Source of the DNA: Bacteroidota bacterium
Lineage (GTDB): Bacteria; Bacteroidota; Bacteroidia; UBA7662
Direction of reading: 5' to 3'
Assembly: GCA_016868485.1 (NCBI GenBank)
Contig: VGGT01000133.1
Span: 1 to 5,878, forward strand
Length of the DNA stretch: 5,878 nucleotides
Shown: positions 4,587 through 5,878 of the stretch, in pieces
Layout: every line of letters begins with the position of its first letter
How positions within the stretch are numbered: the stretch's first letter is position 1
Made by a program: the position numbers and the translations under genes
The notes under the pieces: generated by a model
The model's database searches: none
What the model was told of the DNA's origin: nothing
Seen by the model: the letters and a program-made list of their open reading frames with translations, nothing else

Positions 4587-5822
4587 ATGCAATCGCCCGT
4601 CTATCGGCTCGAAAATGGCCTGCGCATCATTCACCGGCAATGGCGCGGCAGCGGGGTCGAACACATCGGCATGGTGGCTAATGTGGGGAGCCGCGACGAG
4701 CAGGAGGAGGCCTGGGGATTAGCCCACTTGCTGGAGCATATGTTGTTTAAGGGCAGCAAGCAGCGGAGTGCGCGGCAAACACTTTCGCGTCTGGAAGAGG
4801 TGGGTGGCGACCTCAACGCCTACACATCGCGCGAACGCACTTGTCTCTATGCCAGCTACCCGCAAAAACACCTGCGCCGTGCCGTGGAGCTGCTTACCGA
4901 TATCTATGCCGATGCCCTGATCCCCGAACATGAATTGCTGCGCGAAAAAAAGGTGATCCGCGAGGAGATTATGCAGTACCGCGACGACTACGAAGAGCGA
5001 TTACTCGACGTTTTTGAACAGGAGATGTTTCCGGGTTGCAGCATGGGGCGACCGATCTTGGGATCGGAAGAATCGCTCACACGGCTCTCGCGCGATCACC
5101 TCATCGACCATAAAAACCGCTACCTCACCGCAGAAAACACGGTGTTCAGCTATGTTGGCCCACGAAGCCTGTCTTCGGTCTTGCGCTTGGCAGAGCCTTT
5201 CTTGCTCCGATTGCCCCAGGGGGCGGTGCCACCCCCGCGCGTTGCCCCTCCATCGCCCCATACTTTTCGTCGTGAGGAACGCATGCCCCTTTCTTCGGCC
5301 CACAACCTGATGGGGGTACGCTGCCACCCCACCCAACATCCGGGTCGTTTGCCGCTGCAGATGCTTGTGCACCTTCTCGGTGGCGATGCCCTGAGCTCTC
5401 GTCTTAACCTGCGTGTTCGCGAACGGAACGCGCTGGTTTACGGCATCGAAACCCAATATACCCCCTACTCCGATTGTGGGCTGCTCTACCTCTACTTCAC
5501 CTGCGCTGAAGGCAATCGGTATAAGGTGCTCGACTTAGTGGGTGATGAGCTTAGAAAGCTTCAACACAGCACGCTCAGTGACCGCGCCTTGCGTACGGCC
5601 CGTGAGCAGTTCGCTGGCCGCCTCATGCTGGGCGAAGAAAACCGACAGGGGCTTATGTTGGCGCTCGGACAAGCCGTTCATGACCACGGCGAAGTGGAAA
5701 CCCTGCCCCAATTGCTCCTCCGCATTCGACAAACAACGGCCGATGACCTACTCGAAGAGGCGCGGCGGCTCCCGAATATCGAAGATTGGTGTCATTATGT
5801 TTGGTTGCCCGATGAATCCTAA
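4587..5822 (+). CDS. M16 family zinc metallopeptidase (processing-peptidase-like)
   Basis: The gene encodes a 411-aa, full-length single-subunit M16 peptidase, of the mitochondrial-processing-peptidase-like type that cleaves peptides or leader segments. MQSPVYRLENGLRIIHR is the usual first strand of the family and supports the ATG at 4587. The inverted zinc motif HLLEH is at 47-51 (H47 and H51 zinc ligands, E50 catalytic base), and the distal glutamate ligand is E126 or E127 in VIREEIMQYRDD. The second-domain substrate-binding motif is seen in NLRVRERNALVYG (274-286) followed by SDCGLLYLYF, so both domains are present and the enzyme should be active. No signal peptide is seen, suggesting a cytoplasmic protein, although many relatives are exported. 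It is transcribed alone, divergently from the tRNA-Leu gene. Its last nine codons plus stop are the seed of a 30-bp tandem array. Confidence 0.95.
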   Translation: MQSPVYRLENGLRIIHRQWRGSGVEHIGMVANVGSRDEQEEAWGLAHLLEHMLFKGSKQRSARQTLSRLEEVGGDLNAYTSRERTCLYASYPQKHLRRAVELLTDIYADALIPEHELLREKKVIREEIMQYRDDYEERLLDVFEQEMFPGCSMGRPILGSEESLTRLSRDHLIDHKNRYLTAENTVFSYVGPRSLSSVLRLAEPFLLRLPQGAVPPPRVAPPSPHTFRREERMPLSSAHNLMGVRCHPTQHPGRLPLQMLVHLLGGDALSSRLNLRVRERNALVYGIETQYTPYSDCGLLYLYFTCAEGNRYKVLDLVGDELRKLQHSTLSDRALRTAREQFAGRLMLGEENRQGLMLALGQAVHDHGEVETLPQLLLRIRQTTADDLLEEARRLPNIEDWCHYVWLPDES

Positions 5823-5878
5823 CCATGCTATGGGTTGCCCGATGAATCCTAATCATGCTATGGGTTGCCCGATGACTC
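5793..5878 (+). repeat. 30-bp tandem array seeded by the M16 gene 3' end
   Basis: The block GGTTGCCCGATGAATCCTAA starts at 5803 and 5833, and a third, altered copy starts at 5863 and is cut by the window edge; the period is exactly 30 bp. Each unit begins CAT (5793, 5824, 5854). The first unit is the coding end of the M16 gene (residues HYVWLPDES plus TAA). Thirty is a multiple of three, so the TAA recurs in the gene's frame at 5850-5852, and read-through would give PCYGLPDES then another stop. The second copy differs from the coding one mainly by GCTATGG for TATGTTTG. The full copy number is unknown. Confidence 0.93.

Noticed and set aside
4314..4664. A 116-codon minus-strand frame
   Set aside because: It runs through the tRNA-Leu gene and the M16 promoter region and has no known motif.

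Overview
The window looks like chromosomal DNA of a Bacteroidota (Bacteroidetes) bacterium of moderate GC. The TonB-type proteins have the FPGG(D)-x-ALL-x-Y lead-in and C-terminal domain usual in that phylum, gcvH-vanZ-tonB form one overlapping block, and Shine-Dalgarno sites are not evident. A TAnnTTTG box, the -7 element of the phylum, sits in front of the one + strand gene. Genus cannot be fixed from this sequence. I see no phage, IS, CRISPR or defence genes; the protein-coding content is ordinary housekeeping.

Layout: 1-391 is AT-richer DNA without a recognisable gene, ending in a 21-bp tandem array. From 392 to 2753 four minus-strand genes lie in transcription order gcvH (lipoyl carrier of glycine cleavage), vanZ-like membrane protein, tonB-like 2 and tonB-like 1. 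The first three overlap end to start; the last follows after 148 bp and is a tandem paralogue of its neighbour. 2754-3044 is non-coding and almost filled by two tandem arrays (19 bp and 21 bp). 3045-4229 (minus) is a trhO/UPF0176 rhodanese-family tRNA hydroxylation gene whose 3' part carries an in-frame minisatellite. Upstream of it are two 44-bp copies containing its start-codon region, then a minus-strand tRNA-Leu(CAG). 4587-5822 (plus) is a complete M16 zinc peptidase gene, followed by a 30-bp tandem array running out of the window.

The most unusual thing is the repeats. At least three arrays, probably four, are copies of the edge of the neighbouring gene, including its start or stop codon. 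The tonB1 3' end with its TAG is copied at 21-bp intervals, and the M16 3' end with its TAA at 30-bp intervals. The trhO 5' end with its ATG is copied at 44-bp intervals, and a sequence very like the trhO 3' end is the unit of the 19-bp array. This gives runs of in-phase spare stop codons behind two genes and a chain of short start-codon-bearing ORFs ahead of trhO. I infer a genome-specific process that expands gene boundaries into minisatellites; whether it has a function is unknown.
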